Of a stretch of 64,000 nt of DNA, positions 43,414 through 52,710 are shown one piece after another. The translations under genes and the position numbers were made by a program. Under the pieces are notes generated by a model. The model was given only the letters and a program-made list of their open reading frames with translations, was not told where the DNA came from and did no database searches. Source of the DNA: Erythrobacter ani. Its GTDB lineage: Bacteria > Pseudomonadota > Alphaproteobacteria > Sphingomonadales > Sphingomonadaceae. Within the stretch, counting starts at the first letter, position 1. Each line of letters begins with the position of its first letter. The stretch lies in the NCBI RefSeq assembly GCF_019204025.1, contig NZ_JAGSPB010000002.1, forward strand, positions 1,054,001 to 1,118,000. The letters run 5' to 3'.

Positions 43414-44610
43414 TCAGACCAGTTCGACAGCCACTGCGGTAGCTTCACCGCCGCCGATGCAGAGGCTTGCCACGCCCTTGCTCTTGCCCTGCTGCTTTAG
43501 TGCGTTGAGCAAGGTCACGATAATGCGCGTGCCCGAGGCGCCAATTGGATGGCCAAGCGCGGTTGCGCCTCCGTTCACGTTGATCTTTTCGTGGGGGATG
43601 CCGATGTCGCGCATTGCGAACATGGAAACGCAGGCAAACGCCTCGTTCACTTCCCAAAGTTCGACGTCATCGACGCTCCAGCCTGCTTTTTCGAGTACCT
43701 TCTCGATCGCTCCGACAGGTGCGATGGTGAAATCCTTCGGTTCGCGCGCATGGGCGGCCATCGCTACAATTTTGGCAAGCGGCTTTGCGCCCTTTTCCTT
43801 GGCAACGCTCTCGCGGGTGAGAACAACCGCGGCCGCGCCGTCGGATATCGAGCTGGAGGTAGCCGCGGTGATCGTACCATCCTTGGCAAACGCCGCGCGC
43901 AGTGTCGGGATCTTGTCGGGACGGCCGCGACCAGGCTGCTCGTCGGTTTCAACGGTCACATCGCCTTTGCGTGTTTTGAATGTAACGGGGACGACCTCAT
44001 CGGTGAACGCGCCGCTATCGATCGCGGCGTTCGCGCGGCGAAGCGATTCGATCGAATATTCGTCCATGCTTTCGCGGGTCAGTTGGTAATCGTCGGCGGT
44101 GTCCTGCGCGAAAGTGCCCATGGCGCGGCCCTCTTCATAGGCGTCTTCAAGTCCGTCGAGGAACATGTGATCGTAAGCCGTATCATGGCCGATCCGCGCG
44201 CCCGAGCGGTGCTTTTTAAGCAGGTAAGGCGCGTTCGTCATACTCTCCATGCCGCCGGCTATCACCATGTCGGTCGTTCCGCTGGCAAGCGCTTCCGCGC
44301 CCATGATGACGGTCTGCATACCGCTGCCACAGACCTTGTTCACTGTGGTTGCCTGAACCGATTTCGGCAGGCCGCCCTTGATTACGGCCTGGCGAGCAGG
44401 CGCCTGCCCAAGGCCTGCCGGAAGAACGCAGCCCATATAGGCGCGGTCGAAATCCTCCCCGGCGATTCCGGACCGTTCCACCGCAGCCTTCACCGCCGTC
44501 GCGCCGAGATCGGTCGCAGACACATCGGACAGCGCGCCCTGCATTCCGCCCATCGGGGTGCGGGCGTAGGAAAGGATCACGATCGGGTCGGCTGCGGAAA
44601 ACTGAGTCAT
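43414..44610 (-). CDS. Acetyl-CoA C-acyltransferase (thiolase)
   Basis: 398-residue thiolase making or cleaving acetoacetyl-CoA or longer 3-ketoacyl-CoA. The acyl-enzyme Cys94 is in NKVCGSGMQ, the His in NGGATALGHPIGASG, and the second Cys in SLCIGGGEA. The ATG at 44610 is used; the longer frame from 44676 adds 22 residues that do not fit. Biosynthetic versus degradative role cannot be told; no other phaB or fad genes adjoin it. It is divergent from the aldehyde dehydrogenase gene. Confidence 0.92.
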   Translation of the reverse strand: MTQFSAADPIVILSYARTPMGGMQGALSDVSATDLGATAVKAAVERSGIAGEDFDRAYMGCVLPAGLGQAPARQAVIKGGLPKSVQATTVNKVCGSGMQTVIMGAEALASGTTDMVIAGGMESMTNAPYLLKKHRSGARIGHDTAYDHMFLDGLEDAYEEGRAMGTFAQDTADDYQLTRESMDEYSIESLRRANAAIDSGAFTDEVVPVTFKTRKGDVTVETDEQPGRGRPDKIPTLRAAFAKDGTITAATSSSISDGAAAVVLTRESVAKEKGAKPLAKIVAMAAHAREPKDFTIAPVGAIEKVLEKAGWSVDDVELWEVNEAFACVSMFAMRDIGIPHEKINVNGGATALGHPIGASGTRIIVTLLNALKQQGKSKGVASLCIGGGEATAVAVELV

Positions 44611-44780
44611 CTTGATTGTCCTTCGTTTCGGGGAGGAGGCGTTCCCATGGCGATGTAATGCTGCGCTGCGGCACATGCAATCGGTGAAGGCTCGGCAATT
44701 GGTCTAACGCTTGTCAGCAAGGCACGATTGCGCAAGGGTGCGTCGCAAATCGAAACGAATGCCCTTTGGGAGAAAAAAAG

Positions 44781-46211
44781 ATGGCAGATGACCGCCGCGA
44801 CGAACTCGAAGCAATCCTCAAGCGCCAGCGTGATGCTTTCACTGCGTCGCGCCCAGAGACGATGGCTATGCGCAAGGACAGGATCAAGCGAGCGATGGCT
44901 CTGCTGAAAGAGCACGCCGAGAATCTATGCAAGGCGATGAGCGCTGATTTCGGGAATCGCGCAATGGAACAGAGCATGCTCACCGACATTGCTGGCACCG
45001 TCGGTGCGGGCAAGCATGCGCTCAAAAACATGGACAAATGGGCGAAATCCGAAAAGCGCCCCGTCCAGTTCCCGCTAGGTCTGCTCGGCGCAAAAGCTGA
45101 AGTAAGGTATGAACCGAAAGGCGTGATCGGCATTCTCAGTCCATGGAATTTCCCGGTGAACCTCGCGTTTTCGCCCCTAATGCAGGTGCTCGCAGCGGGC
45201 AATCGCGCGATGATAAAGCCAAGCGAATTTACCGAACGTACAAGCCTGCTCATGGCCGAACTGGTTGAAGAATATTTCACCCCCGATGAAGTCGCGGTGT
45301 TCAACGGCGGGCCTGAAGTGGCCGCGGCGTTTTCCTCGCTTATGTTCGATCACCTGGTCTTTACCGGTTCGACCGAGACCGGGCGCCGCGTGATGCAATC
45401 GGCTGCGGCCAACCTCGTGCCGGTTACCCTCGAGCTGGGCGGCAAGTCGCCCGTGATCATGGGGCGCAGCGCCGATTTCGAAAAAGCGGGTGAACGGATC
45501 GCATTGGGCAAGATGATGAATGCCGGACAGATCTGCCTTTCGCCCGATTACATGTATGTCCCGGAAGACAAGCAGGATGAAGCTGTCGCGGGCGTGTCCA
45601 ACGGCGTTGCGAACATGTATCCGACACTCCTCGAAAACGACGATTACGCTTCGATCGTGTCCGACCGCCATTTCGAGAGGCTCCAGGGCCTCGTCGAGGA
45701 TGCGCGGGAAAAAGGAGCCGAGGTCATCGAAGTCAATCCAGGCAACGAAGATTTCACCAATGCCAACCAGCGCAAAATGCCGCTCAACATCATCAAGAAC
45801 GTCAACGACGATATGAAGGTGATGCAAGAGGAGATCTTTGGGCCGGTGCTTCCGGTGAAAACTTACAAAGCGGTCGATCAGGCGGTCGATTACATCAATG
45901 AGCATGACCGGCCGCTCGGGCTTTATTATTTTGGTGACGACAAGGCCGAACAAGAGCGCGTGCTTACCCGCACGATATCGGGCGGGGTCACGACGAACGA
46001 CGTGATCTTCCATGTGTCGATGGAAGACCTGCCATTTGGCGGTGTCGGACCTTCCGGGATCGGCAGCTATCACGCGGTCGAAGGTTTCCGTGAATTCAGC
46101 CACGCCCGCGCCGTGTACCATCAGCCCAAAATTGACGTAGCCAAGCTCGGCGGGTTCAAGCCGCCCTACGGGAAGGCGACGGAAAAGGCCGCTGCCGGGA
46201 TGATGAAGTAG
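44781..46211 (+). CDS. Coniferyl-aldehyde-type aldehyde dehydrogenase
   Basis: 476-residue NAD(P)-dependent aldehyde dehydrogenase. The general base is Glu218 in TLELGGKSP and the nucleophile Cys252 in NAGQICLSPDY; the GQICLSPDY form and the short N-terminus are typical of the coniferyl aldehyde dehydrogenase branch, which oxidises aromatic or medium-chain aldehydes. ATG at 44781 has GGGAG 9 bases before it. A fatty-aldehyde substrate is equally plausible. Confidence 0.88.
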   Translation: MADDRRDELEAILKRQRDAFTASRPETMAMRKDRIKRAMALLKEHAENLCKAMSADFGNRAMEQSMLTDIAGTVGAGKHALKNMDKWAKSEKRPVQFPLGLLGAKAEVRYEPKGVIGILSPWNFPVNLAFSPLMQVLAAGNRAMIKPSEFTERTSLLMAELVEEYFTPDEVAVFNGGPEVAAAFSSLMFDHLVFTGSTETGRRVMQSAAANLVPVTLELGGKSPVIMGRSADFEKAGERIALGKMMNAGQICLSPDYMYVPEDKQDEAVAGVSNGVANMYPTLLENDDYASIVSDRHFERLQGLVEDAREKGAEVIEVNPGNEDFTNANQRKMPLNIIKNVNDDMKVMQEEIFGPVLPVKTYKAVDQAVDYINEHDRPLGLYYFGDDKAEQERVLTRTISGGVTTNDVIFHVSMEDLPFGGVGPSGIGSYHAVEGFREFSHARAVYHQPKIDVAKLGGFKPPYGKATEKAAAGMMK

Positions 46212-46227
46212 CCCCAGGGATTGCGGG

Positions 46228-47001
46228 TCACGCCAGCGCTTCGGACAGCGGCTTGACCACGAAGCCGTCGGGTATCAGCACCGGGTTGGCAGGCAGTTCG
46301 TCCGCCATCCGCTGCATCCACGCCTTGAGTGGGGGAAGGGCGGCCGCGCTGATCTGTTCCTCCAGGCCGCCCATCACGCCGAACACCATCTGCGGGAACA
46401 GCGACAGGTCGACGATGGATGGCCGATCGAGCCCGCCGAAAAACGGTCCTCCCGCAAGCCGGGTCACGATTTCCCCGGCGAGCTGGACACGATTGGTGTC
46501 GGCATCGACCTCCATATTCATGAGCGGCTTCATCGACTGAATGAATTCCGCGCCTTTGAGCACTTTGGGCCAGTCATTGCGGATTTGCTCAGGAAGTGGT
46601 GATCCCGATGAAACGAGGGCGGCAAGGCGCCAGGCCCGATACCGGAATGCGAGGCTGTCGGGCGCGTCGATAGCGGCACGGAAGATCGAGGGCATGAATC
46701 GGTCACTGACCCAGCGGTCCAACTCCAAAACCTTGTCGCGGTCCGGTCCTTCAACCGGCACGAGCGGCCTATCGGGGTAGAGTTCGTCCAGCCAGTGACC
46801 GATAGGCGTCGAATCGCGCTTCCACTCATCTCCGATTTCGAGGACGGGGACCTGGGTTCCGCCGAATTTGGCAAGCTGCTTCGCCGCTTCGAACGGGCTG
46901 ATGCCAACGAATTCGAAATCCAGTCCCTTATACATCAGGAACGCGCCGACCTTGCGCACATACGGGCTCGTGCAATAGCCATAGAGTTTGATCGGCGTCA
47001 T
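46228..47001 (-). CDS. Glutathione S-transferase family protein
   Basis: 257-residue protein with an N-terminal thioredoxin-like domain (KLYGYCTSPYVRKVGAFL with Cys10, GGTQVPVLEIGDE as the cis-Pro/glutathione site, then DSTPIGHWLDELYP) and an all-helical C-terminal domain containing SIVDLSLFPQ. Substrate is unknown. It is divergent from nuoA and shares the intergenic region. Confidence 0.85.
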   Translation of the reverse strand: MTPIKLYGYCTSPYVRKVGAFLMYKGLDFEFVGISPFEAAKQLAKFGGTQVPVLEIGDEWKRDSTPIGHWLDELYPDRPLVPVEGPDRDKVLELDRWVSDRFMPSIFRAAIDAPDSLAFRYRAWRLAALVSSGSPLPEQIRNDWPKVLKGAEFIQSMKPLMNMEVDADTNRVQLAGEIVTRLAGGPFFGGLDRPSIVDLSLFPQMVFGVMGGLEEQISAAALPPLKAWMQRMADELPANPVLIPDGFVVKPLSEALA

Positions 47002-47216
47002 TCGGGGGTTTCCTCATTTGAAGCGGATTCGGGCGGCATCGGGCGAGCAGACCGTATCGGCCTATATTCGCGCAATCATCGCCTCTCGTTACAGGTGCCG
47101 TGATCATTTCAATATGGTCAAGACATGATGCACGAAATGCCCGATTCGCACCCTTGCGCGGGGCAAACGACACGCCTAGACGCGGGCGCTAGGGATTAAT
47201 TAGCTTGGAAATCGCT
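47002..47216 (+). promoter_or_regulatory. Promoter region of the nuo operon (divergent from GST)
   Basis: 215 bases with no gene. It must hold the promoter for the 16.5-kb nuo operon. A candidate is CTTGCG near 47153 followed 17 bases later by CTAGAC, in line with the loose alphaproteobacterial sigma-70 consensus; this is a guess by eye. No operator repeat was recognised. Confidence 0.4.
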
Positions 47217-47591
47217 GTGATTGACCTCAGCCAGTATCTCCCGATACTGATCTTCATCATCATCGCATTGGGCCTGTCATGCCTGTTTGTGTTTCTACCG
47301 ATGGGCGTCTCGCGCCTCACCGGTTCGCACAATCCGGACGCTGACAAGCTCAGTGAATATGAGTGCGGTTTCCCCGCGTTCGAGGATGCGCGCAGTCAGT
47401 TCGATGTGCGGTTTTACCTCGTCGCGATCAGCTTCATCATTTTCGATCTTGAGGCAGCGTTCCTGTTCCCATGGGCGGTCAGCCTGGGTGAAACGCAGTG
47501 GGTTGGCTGGATCGGGATGATGACGTTCCTTTTCATCCTAGCTGTCGGCCTCGCATATGAATGGAAGAAAGGGGCTCTGGACTGGGAATGA
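47217..47591 (+). CDS. nuoA: NADH-quinone oxidoreductase subunit A
   Basis: Three-helix membrane subunit of complex I, about 124 residues. The conserved [39 protein letters not shown] region, here split in the usual way between helix 1 and 2, identifies it. Starts: GTG at 47217 gives MIDLSQYLP as in relatives, with GGAAA upstream; TTG at 47205 is an alternative. The stop overlaps the nuoB ATG. Confidence 0.95.
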   Translation: MIDLSQYLPILIFIIIALGLSCLFVFLPMGVSRLTGSHNPDADKLSEYECGFPAFEDARSQFDVRFYLVAISFIIFDLEAAFLFPWAVSLGETQWVGWIGMMTFLFILAVGLAYEWKKGALDWE

Positions 47592-48193
47592 GCAATTCAC
47601 AGAACTCCACGATCATCACGCCTCCGACCGTGCCGATCAGCGCGTCACAAGCCGCTGCGACCATGCCGACCGCGAAGGGCGGCGAGATCAAGCAGCCCGA
47701 CGCAGACTATTTCAACGCGCTCCAGACCGAGGTCAACGACAAAGGCTTCCTCGTCACATCGACCGAAGACGTCTTTCAGTGGGCGCGAACCGGCTCGCTT
47801 TGGTGGATGACCTTTGGCCTAGCGTGCTGTGCGGTCGAGATGATCCATGCCAATATGCCGCGGTTCGATATGGAGCGCTTTGGTGCAGCCCCGCGCGCAT
47901 CGCCGCGCCAGTCCGATCTCATGATCGTCGCTGGTACGCTTTGCAACAAGATGGCCCCGGCGCTGCGCAAGGTTTACGACCAGATGTCCGATCCGAAATA
48001 TGTGATTTCGATGGGCAGCTGCGCCAATGGCGGCGGATATTATCATTATTCCTACAGCGTCGTACGCGGTTGCGACCGGATCGTGCCGGTCGACATCTAC
48101 GTCCCCGGCTGCCCACCGACCGCCGAAGCACTGCTTTACGGCGTGATGCAATTGCAGCGGAAAATCCGGCGCGTTGGGACGATTGAGCGTTAA
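47588..48193 (+). CDS. nuoB: NADH-quinone oxidoreductase subunit B
   Basis: Peripheral-arm subunit carrying the N2 iron-sulfur cluster that reduces ubiquinone. Cluster ligands: the tandem Cys80-Cys81 (GLACCAVEM), Cys145 ([10 protein letters not shown]) and Cys175 (VPGCPPTAE). The 201 residues include a non-conserved N-terminal extension of about 45 residues rich in Thr/Ala/Pro. ATGA overlap with nuoA. Confidence 0.96.
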   Translation: MSNSQNSTIITPPTVPISASQAAATMPTAKGGEIKQPDADYFNALQTEVNDKGFLVTSTEDVFQWARTGSLWWMTFGLACCAVEMIHANMPRFDMERFGAAPRASPRQSDLMIVAGTLCNKMAPALRKVYDQMSDPKYVISMGSCANGGGYYHYSYSVVRGCDRIVPVDIYVPGCPPTAEALLYGVMQLQRKIRRVGTIER

Positions 48194-48195
48194 TC

Positions 48196-48969
48196 ATGGC
48201 CGTCCACCACTCCGCCCCCAAATACGCCGCGAACGAAGGCGTTATCGACGCGCTTAGCGAAAGCATCAGCATTTGGGTCGTCGATGCGCAGGAAAAGCAT
48301 GGTGAGATCATCTTCATCGTGCAGCGCGACGCGATCGAAGATGTCCTGCGCACGCTTCGCGACGATCACAAGTATCAGCAACTGATGGAGATTGCCGGCG
48401 CCGATTACCCCGATCGGCCTGAGCGCTTCGAAGTCGTCTACATGCTGCTTTCGCTGACAAAGAACCACCGCATAATAGTCAAGTGCTCGACAGACGAAGC
48501 GACCCCGGTTCCGACCGTCACGACACTATGGCCCAATGCGGGCTGGCTCGAGCGCGAAGTGTTCGACATGTACGGCGTCACTTTCGCGGGCAACAAGGAT
48601 CTGCGCCGCATCCTCACCGATTACGGGTTTGAAGGGCATCCTTTCCGCAAGGACTTCCCGATGACCGGCTATACCGAGCTCAGATATTCCGAAGAGGAAA
48701 AGCGCGTCGTTTACGAGCCGGTCGAGCTGCCACAGGACATGCGCACGTTCGACTTCCTGAGCCCATGGGAGGGCTCCGATTATGTGCTTCCCGGCGATGA
48801 GAAAGCCGATGGCGCGCCGGACGTAGACAAGCCGAAGGTTACCGAAACCCCTGCCGATACCGGCGCTGGGAAGCAGGCTGAGGAAAATGCCGAGGAGGGA
48901 ACCGATGCCGTTCCGCCCGACATGGTCGAAGTTGAAATCGAACGGGATGAGAAGGGGGGCGGAGCCTAA
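48196..48969 (+). CDS. nuoC: NADH-quinone oxidoreductase subunit C
   Basis: 30-kDa subunit of the complex I peripheral arm, next to the quinone site. Signature: [39 protein letters not shown] followed by the [10 protein letters not shown] segment. The conserved part ends near residue 195; about 55 further residues are an acidic, Ala/Glu-rich tail ending in a short charged stretch. It lies 2 bases after nuoB and 2 before nuoD; C and D are separate genes as in other alphaproteobacteria. Confidence 0.95.
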   Translation: MAVHHSAPKYAANEGVIDALSESISIWVVDAQEKHGEIIFIVQRDAIEDVLRTLRDDHKYQQLMEIAGADYPDRPERFEVVYMLLSLTKNHRIIVKCSTDEATPVPTVTTLWPNAGWLEREVFDMYGVTFAGNKDLRRILTDYGFEGHPFRKDFPMTGYTELRYSEEEKRVVYEPVELPQDMRTFDFLSPWEGSDYVLPGDEKADGAPDVDKPKVTETPADTGAGKQAEENAEEGTDAVPPDMVEVEIERDEKGGGA

Positions 48970-48971
48970 TC

Positions 48972-50177
48972 ATGCAGATCCAGGAATCCCCCACGACTGA
49001 CGGCAACGTCATCACGAATTACACGATCAATTTCGGTCCGCAGCATCCTGCGGCGCATGGCGTGCTGCGCATGGTCATGGAGCTGGACGGCGAAGTGATC
49101 GAGCGGATCGATCCGCATGTCGGCCTGCTTCATCGCGGCACCGAGAAACTGATCGAGCAAAAGACCTATTTGCAGGCTCTGCCATATTTCGACCGGCTCG
49201 ATTACTGCTCCCCGCTGTGCCAGGAACATTCCTACGTCCTTGCAATCGAGAAGCTGTTGAACCTCGAAGTGCCGGAGCGTGCGCAATACCTTCGCGTATT
49301 GTTCGCCGAGCTTACCCGGATATGCAACCACATGCTCAACATGGGCGCGCATGTCCTTGATGTCGGGGCGTTTACGCCGAACCTGTGGATCATGGACCTT
49401 CGCGAAGATTGCATGAATTTCTTCGAGCGCGCGTCTGGTGCACGGATGCACTCGGCCTGGTTCCGCCCCGGAGGTGTGCACCAGGATGTCCCGGAAAAGC
49501 TGCTCGTCGATATCGGCGATTGGCTCGACAATCGCTTCTTCCAGCTGTTCGACGACGCGATGAGCCTCGTGATCGACAACCGCATCTTCAAGCAGCGCAA
49601 CGTCGATATCGCGGTGGTGAGCCGCGAGGACGCGGTCGCATGGGGCTTCAGCGGCCCGATGATCCGCGCAGCGGGCATTCCGTGGGACCTGCGCAAATCC
49701 CAGCCCTATGATGTCTATGACCGTATGGAGTTCGACATTCCCGTCGGCACGAATTCGGATTGTTACGACCGCTTCATGGTGCGGGTGAAGGAAGTGCGCG
49801 AAAGCGCGAAGATCATCCGCCAATGCCTGCGTGACATGCCCGAAGGTCCGGTTGCGAGTGAGGATGGCAAGGTTTCACCGCCAAAGCGCGGTGAGATGAA
49901 GCAGTCGATGGAAAGCCTGATCCACCACTTCAAGCTCTACACCGAAGGGTTCCACGTGCCCGAAGGCGAAGTCTACGTCGCGACAGAAAGCCCCAAGGGC
50001 GAATTCGGCGTCTATCTGGTCAGTGATGGCACAAACAAGCCTTACCGCTGCAAGATCCGCCCGACCGCCTTCAGCCACCTTCAGGCAATGGACATGATGA
50101 GCAAGGGCCACATGCTACCCGACGCAACCGCCATTCTGGGCGCGATCGACGTCGTTTTTGGGGAGTGTGACCGGTGA
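48972..50177 (+). CDS. nuoD: NADH-quinone oxidoreductase subunit D
   Basis: 49-kDa subunit forming the quinone pocket with NuoB; 401 residues. Clear features: [14 protein letters not shown] near the N-terminus with the quinone-binding His, [14 protein letters not shown], the [18 protein letters not shown] segment, and the C-terminal end FGECDR. The stop overlaps a GTG opening the 47-residue ORF described next. Confidence 0.97.
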   Translation: MQIQESPTTDGNVITNYTINFGPQHPAAHGVLRMVMELDGEVIERIDPHVGLLHRGTEKLIEQKTYLQALPYFDRLDYCSPLCQEHSYVLAIEKLLNLEVPERAQYLRVLFAELTRICNHMLNMGAHVLDVGAFTPNLWIMDLREDCMNFFERASGARMHSAWFRPGGVHQDVPEKLLVDIGDWLDNRFFQLFDDAMSLVIDNRIFKQRNVDIAVVSREDAVAWGFSGPMIRAAGIPWDLRKSQPYDVYDRMEFDIPVGTNSDCYDRFMVRVKEVRESAKIIRQCLRDMPEGPVASEDGKVSPPKRGEMKQSMESLIHHFKLYTEGFHVPEGEVYVATESPKGEFGVYLVSDGTNKPYRCKIRPTAFSHLQAMDMMSKGHMLPDATAILGAIDVVFGECDR

Positions 50178-50317
50178 TTGCGATCTATACAATTGTTGGG
50201 GCTGTGCTCGTACTTGCCTTGTGGGCGGGTATTCTGTGGATCGGTGCGCGGCTTGATCGCAAGTACCTCCAACGTGAGGAAGCTGAACGCGTTTACGGAG
50301 ATCGAGAAGATGGCTGA
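50174..50317 (+). CDS. 47-residue single-pass membrane peptide between nuoD and nuoE
   Basis: Small ORF starting at a GTG that overlaps the nuoD stop (GTGA) and ending at a TGA 8 bases inside nuoE. The product is [17 protein letters not shown] and onward: a hydrophobic helix at about 3-24, then a charged tail ([21 protein letters not shown] end). No match is recalled. Translation would run from nuoD through it into nuoE. It is not just a shadow, since nuoE's own ATG (50310) begins only at its end and the gap would otherwise be an unexplained 132 bases. Confidence 0.65.
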   Translation: MIAIYTIVGAVLVLALWAGILWIGARLDRKYLQREEAERVYGDREDG

Positions 50318-50978
50318 CCGTACTCCCGCACCCGATACGCCCGAACTCCGCGAACGCTGGGGATCCTTCGAGTGGACAAAGGCGAACAAGGCGAAGGCCG
50401 ATTATCACATCGCCAAGTACCCGGACGGGCGCCAGAAATCGGCGGTGATGCCGCTGCTCGACCTTGCCCAGCGTCAGGTTGGTGACGAAACCAACACGCA
50501 GGGCTGGCTGCCGCTGCCGGTGATCGAATATGTCGCCGCCTACATCGACGTACCGGTCATCCGCGTGCTCGAAGTCGCGACCTTCTACTTCATGTACAAC
50601 ATGAAGCCGGTCGGGAAGTATCATGTGCAGGTCTGCGGCACGACGCCGTGCATGCTGCGCGGCTCGGATGACATTATCGCTGCCTGCAAGGCACGCGGTA
50701 TGAAGAAGGGCGAGGTGTCCGAAGACGGCCTATGGACCCTCACCGAAGTCGAATGCATGGGTAATTGCGCAACCGCGCCGATGGTCCAGATCAATGACGA
50801 CAATTACGAAGACCTGACGGTCGAGCGGCTCGACTACGTGCTCGACGCGCTGGCCAAGGGTGAGCAGCCCAAGGCAGGCACGCAGGAGCCCGGTCGCCAC
50901 ACGTCCGAACCAAGCGGCGGACCGACTACGCTCAAGGAAATGGTCGATGCCAACCACGATTACCGGGGCGAATGGTGA
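50310..50978 (+). CDS. nuoE: NADH-quinone oxidoreductase subunit E
   Basis: 24-kDa thioredoxin-like subunit with the N1a [2Fe-2S] cluster: ligands Cys109 and Cys114 (CGTTPCMLRG), Cys149 and Cys153 (CMGNCATAP). The protein is 222 residues with a C-terminal extension of about 45 residues ending DANHDYRGEW. ATG at 50310 has GGAG 9 bases upstream, inside the 47-residue ORF. Confidence 0.95.
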   Translation: MADRTPAPDTPELRERWGSFEWTKANKAKADYHIAKYPDGRQKSAVMPLLDLAQRQVGDETNTQGWLPLPVIEYVAAYIDVPVIRVLEVATFYFMYNMKPVGKYHVQVCGTTPCMLRGSDDIIAACKARGMKKGEVSEDGLWTLTEVECMGNCATAPMVQINDDNYEDLTVERLDYVLDALAKGEQPKAGTQEPGRHTSEPSGGPTTLKEMVDANHDYRGEW

Positions 50979-51154
50979 TCAGAATGCTCTTATTGATTGC
51001 GGGGATCCTCTTTGTCGGCGCCGGTCTGTATATGCTTGCAGCCGAGGGTGAGAAAGTCGGCATCGTCTTTCTTGGCGGAGGCGCGACGATGGCTTTCGTC
51101 AGCACCCGAATAAACAAATCGCAGTCCGCGGCTGATCACAAGGGTACACTCTGA
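50972..51154 (+). CDS. 60-residue two-helix membrane peptide after nuoE
   Basis: Unknown small protein. Residues about 4-21 and 29-45 are hydrophobic helices (MLLLIAGILFVGAGLYML, then GIVFLGGGATMAFV); the C-terminus is polar. Three starts compete: ATG 50972, GTG 50975 (GTGA with the nuoE stop) and ATG 50984. The stop overlaps the ATG of the 30-residue ORF by one base. Confidence 0.7.
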   Translation: MVIRMLLLIAGILFVGAGLYMLAAEGEKVGIVFLGGGATMAFVSTRINKSQSAADHKGTL

Positions 51155-51246
51155 TGGCCGTCTGGATCGCTCTTGGCTCAGTCGCCATCGCACTTGGCGT
51201 TGTCTTTCTCGCGCTCAATGCAGCGAAGGAAGAGGGCGACAAATGA
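51154..51246 (+). CDS. 30-residue membrane peptide
   Basis: Very small ORF beginning at an ATG that shares one base with the preceding stop and ending at a TGA that overlaps the next ATG (ATGA). The product is essentially one helix (VWIALGSVAIALGVVFLALN) with a short charged end KEEGDK. It fills exactly the space between its two neighbours, which supports a real gene, but its small size leaves doubt. Confidence 0.55.
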   Translation: MAVWIALGSVAIALGVVFLALNAAKEEGDK

Positions 51247-51431
51247 ATGGTGGCACCATTATTCTCGCATTGGCGGGTCTGTTCAGCTTTTTCGCCGGTG
51301 CGTATATCGCTGCGACAGGCGACCGCGCTCTTGGCATCGCGCTGATGGCGATGGGGCTGATATTCCAGATGATGTGCCTGCGTCATTTGAAACAGGCAAG
51401 ATTGAAGGATCAAGACGATGCTCGCCGATAA
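51243..51431 (+). CDS. 62-residue two-helix membrane peptide before nuoF
   Basis: Unknown small protein. Helices at about 4-22 ([19 protein letters not shown]) and 30-46 ([15 protein letters not shown]), then a basic/acidic tail. It starts by ATGA overlap and ends 14 bases inside nuoF; the nuoF Shine-Dalgarno AAGGA lies inside it. Confidence 0.7.
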   Translation: MNGGTIILALAGLFSFFAGAYIAATGDRALGIALMAMGLIFQMMCLRHLKQARLKDQDDARR

Positions 51432-52710
51432 GGATCGCATCTTCACCAACCTCTACGGCTTTCAGGATTGGGGCCTTAAGGCAGCGCAGAAGCGCGGCGA
51501 TTGGGACAATACCAAAGCTCTGATCGAGCGCGGCCAGGACTCGATCATCGAGGAAATGAAGTCGTCCGGCCTGCGCGGGCGGGGCGGGGCAGGCTTCCCC
51601 ACCGGCCTCAAGTGGTCGTTCATGCCGAAAGAGAGCAAGGACGGCCGGCCAAGCTTCCTCGTCATCAATGCCGACGAATCCGAGCCGGGTTCTTGCAAAG
51701 ACCGCGAGATCATCCGTCACGATCCGCATAAACTGATCGAAGGGGCGCTGGTTGCCGGTTTCGCGATGCGCGCACGGGCGGCCTATATCTACATTCGCGG
51801 CGAATATATCCGCGAGGCGGAGACGCTCCAGAAAGCCATCGACGAAGCCTACGATGCCGGCCTGATCGGCAAGAACGCGAGCGGATCGGGCTACGATTTC
51901 GATGTTTTCATGCACCGCGGCGCCGGCGCCTATATCTGCGGCGAAGAAACCGCGATGATCGAAAGCCTCGAAGGCAAGAAGGGACAGCCTCGGCTCAAGC
52001 CGCCATTCCCCGCAGGCGCGGGTCTTTATGGTTGTCCGACGACTGTCAACAATGTGGAAAGCATCGCGGTCGTTCCCACCATCTTGCGGCGCGGCGGCGC
52101 ATGGTTCGCAAGTTTTGGACGCGAAGGCAATCACGGGACCAAGCTCTTCCAGATCAGCGGCCACGTGGACAAACCCTGTGTCGTCGAAGAGGAAATGAGC
52201 ATTCCCTTCCGCGAGCTGATCGAAAAACATTGCGGCGGTATTACAGGGGGTTGGGACAATCTCCTTGCAGTCATTCCGGGTGGTTCATCGGTCCCGCTGG
52301 TCCCTGCTGAGCAGATCATGGACGCACCGATGGACTTCGACGGGCTGAAAGAGCTTGGCTCCGGTCTGGGGACGGCGGCGGTGATCGTCATGGACAAATC
52401 GACCGACATCGTCCGCGCGATCAGCCGGATATCCTATTTCTACAAGCATGAGAGCTGCGGACAGTGCACACCGTGCCGCGAAGGCACCGGATGGATGTGG
52501 CGCATGATGGAGCGCCTGCGCACCGGCGATGCCGCGATCGAGGAAATCGACATGCTGCATGAAGTCACCAAGCAGGTGGAAGGGCATACGATCTGCGCGC
52601 TTGGCGACGCTGCGGCGTGGCCAATCCAGGGCCTCATCCGCCACTTCCGGCCCGAGCTGGAAAAGCGCATCCACGAACACAATGCACAGTTCGCGGAGGC
52701 GGCCGAGTGA
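51418..52710 (+). CDS. nuoF: NADH-quinone oxidoreductase subunit F
   Basis: 51-kDa subunit holding FMN, the NADH site and cluster N3. The NADH loop is [11 protein letters not shown] at 53-63, FMN region [13 protein letters not shown], then [12 protein letters not shown]; the cluster ligands are in [14 protein letters not shown] and the later HTICALGD. The 430 residues match the family. Confidence 0.97.
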   Translation: MLADKDRIFTNLYGFQDWGLKAAQKRGDWDNTKALIERGQDSIIEEMKSSGLRGRGGAGFPTGLKWSFMPKESKDGRPSFLVINADESEPGSCKDREIIRHDPHKLIEGALVAGFAMRARAAYIYIRGEYIREAETLQKAIDEAYDAGLIGKNASGSGYDFDVFMHRGAGAYICGEETAMIESLEGKKGQPRLKPPFPAGAGLYGCPTTVNNVESIAVVPTILRRGGAWFASFGREGNHGTKLFQISGHVDKPCVVEEEMSIPFRELIEKHCGGITGGWDNLLAVIPGGSSVPLVPAEQIMDAPMDFDGLKELGSGLGTAAVIVMDKSTDIVRAISRISYFYKHESCGQCTPCREGTGWMWRMMERLRTGDAAIEEIDMLHEVTKQVEGHTICALGDAAAWPIQGLIRHFRPELEKRIHEHNAQFAEAAE

